Assembly (NCBI GenBank): GCA_013816415.1
Contig: JACDEN010000223.1
Coordinates: forward strand, 1-5,589
Length of the DNA: 5,589 nt
Source: Planctomycetota bacterium
Lineage (GTDB): Bacteria > Planctomycetota > UBA11346
Reading direction: 5' to 3'
Of the stretch, positions 5,242 to 5,589 are shown piece by piece. The notes beneath the pieces are model-generated. The model had not been told where the DNA came from and did not search any database. It saw nothing but the letters and a program-made list of their open reading frames with translations. Every line of letters starts with the position of its first letter. The first letter of the stretch is position 1. The translations under genes and the position numbers were made by a program.

Positions 5242-5589
5242 CACCATCAACGATGCGTAGCCGGGAACGTCGCGGCCGTAGATCAGCACGTGGGCGACCA
5301 GGAACGCGCCGTAGGCGAAGGCGCCGAGCGCGATCACCGACCCCACCATCACCCACAGCCGCAGCGGCAGGCTCGAGAAGCTGACGATGCCGTCGATGGC
5401 GAGGCGCAGCAGCGCCCAGTTCGACCATGCGCTCGATCCAGCGCGGCGCGCCGGACGCGTATAGGTGACACCGGTGTGGCGGAACCCGACCCAGGCGAAG
5501 ATGCCCTTCATCAGCCGCGTGCGCTCGGGCAGGCGCCGCAGCGCCAGCACCACCTTGCGGTCCATGAGACGGAAGTCGCCGGTGTCGAC
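5242..5589. repeat. Direct repeat, copy B, truncated by the window edge
   Basis: This is the partner of 4093-4440. Its left boundary is abrupt, changing from gene sequence to the low-GC block between 5241 and 5242. Its right boundary is only the end of the window, so the true repeat length is unknown. Confidence 0.95.

Larger units (their letters stand above)
5170..5589 (-). pseudogene. Second glycosyltransferase copy, broken at its 3' end
   Basis: The frame enters from the right edge and encodes residues matching 169-284 of the intact glycosyltransferase with only two replacements (Ala212Thr and Ala248Val, in the intact copy's numbering). It keeps GDFRLMDR, RLMKGIFAWVGF and the first membrane segment. 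After the codon for Val284 it leaves the family: 23 unrelated residues, basic and read from the low-GC block (starting RKEKEKKRTPP), lead to a TAA at 5170-5172. The second membrane segment and the conserved GEYLSRVF tail are lost, so the product is probably not functional. Nine of 11 nucleotide differences from the intact copy are silent, which suggests the sequence diverged while still under selection and was broken later. Alternatively, two related copies were joined during assembly. The 5' part lies outside the window. Confidence 0.8.

Noticed and set aside
4093..5589. Template/variable repeat pair of a diversity-generating retroelement
   Set aside because: The mismatches are not concentrated at adenines, are mostly silent, and no reverse transcriptase is present.
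5584..5589. Window ends at GTCGAC, a SalI site, hinting at a clone boundary
   Set aside because: The same bases occur at the matching place in copy A (4435-4440) as ordinary coding sequence, and the left window end does not match, so it is probably coincidence.

Overview
The window is high-GC DNA with bacterial codon use and tightly packed genes: two stop/start overlaps of the GTGA type, and one pair of convergent stops that abut. The protein families suggest a proteobacterium, probably a gammaproteobacterium of the Xanthomonadales/Nevskiales kind. That placement is an inference from composition and general family resemblance; there is no rRNA or other marker to fix it.

Left part, plus strand (1-3187): the 3' portion of a DNA topoisomerase I gene (topA) enters from the left edge and ends at 1704. 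It shows the toprim acidic motif and the active-site tyrosine but no C-terminal zinc ribbons. An AraC/XylS-type regulator (1716-2606) follows with almost no gap. After a 95-base intergenic stretch containing a small dyad and a clear ribosome binding site comes a four-helix DoxX-like membrane protein (2702-3187). The regulator may control the membrane protein, but nothing beyond adjacency shows it.

Middle part, minus strand (3188-4944): a two-gene unit read right to left. It starts with a GtrB/DPM1-type family 2 glycosyltransferase with two C-terminal membrane segments (4944-3922). A class I SAM-dependent methyltransferase follows (3925-3188), starting at a GTG that overlaps the glycosyltransferase stop. 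Together they suggest polyprenyl-phosphate-linked sugar transfer and sugar or lipid modification for a surface glycan. The methyltransferase and the DoxX-like gene converge with no base between their stops.

Right part (4945-5589) is the odd one. The first 31 bases or so are ordinary upstream sequence. Then comes a lower-GC block of about 265 bases carrying a 54-base imperfect palindrome, a second strong hairpin, a short direct repeat, a T8 run and a pyrimidine tract. It abuts a second, partial copy of the glycosyltransferase gene in the same orientation. The shared segment is 348 bases (4093-4440 and 5242-5589, constant offset 1149), with 11 mismatches and no indels. Nine of the 11 changes are silent in the glycosyltransferase frame. 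The second copy is broken after the codon for Val284 and runs into the low-GC block. The likeliest explanations are a mobile-element remnant at a duplicated glycosyltransferase locus, or an assembly join between two related copies; the sequence alone cannot decide. This is the only part of the window that looks unexplained.
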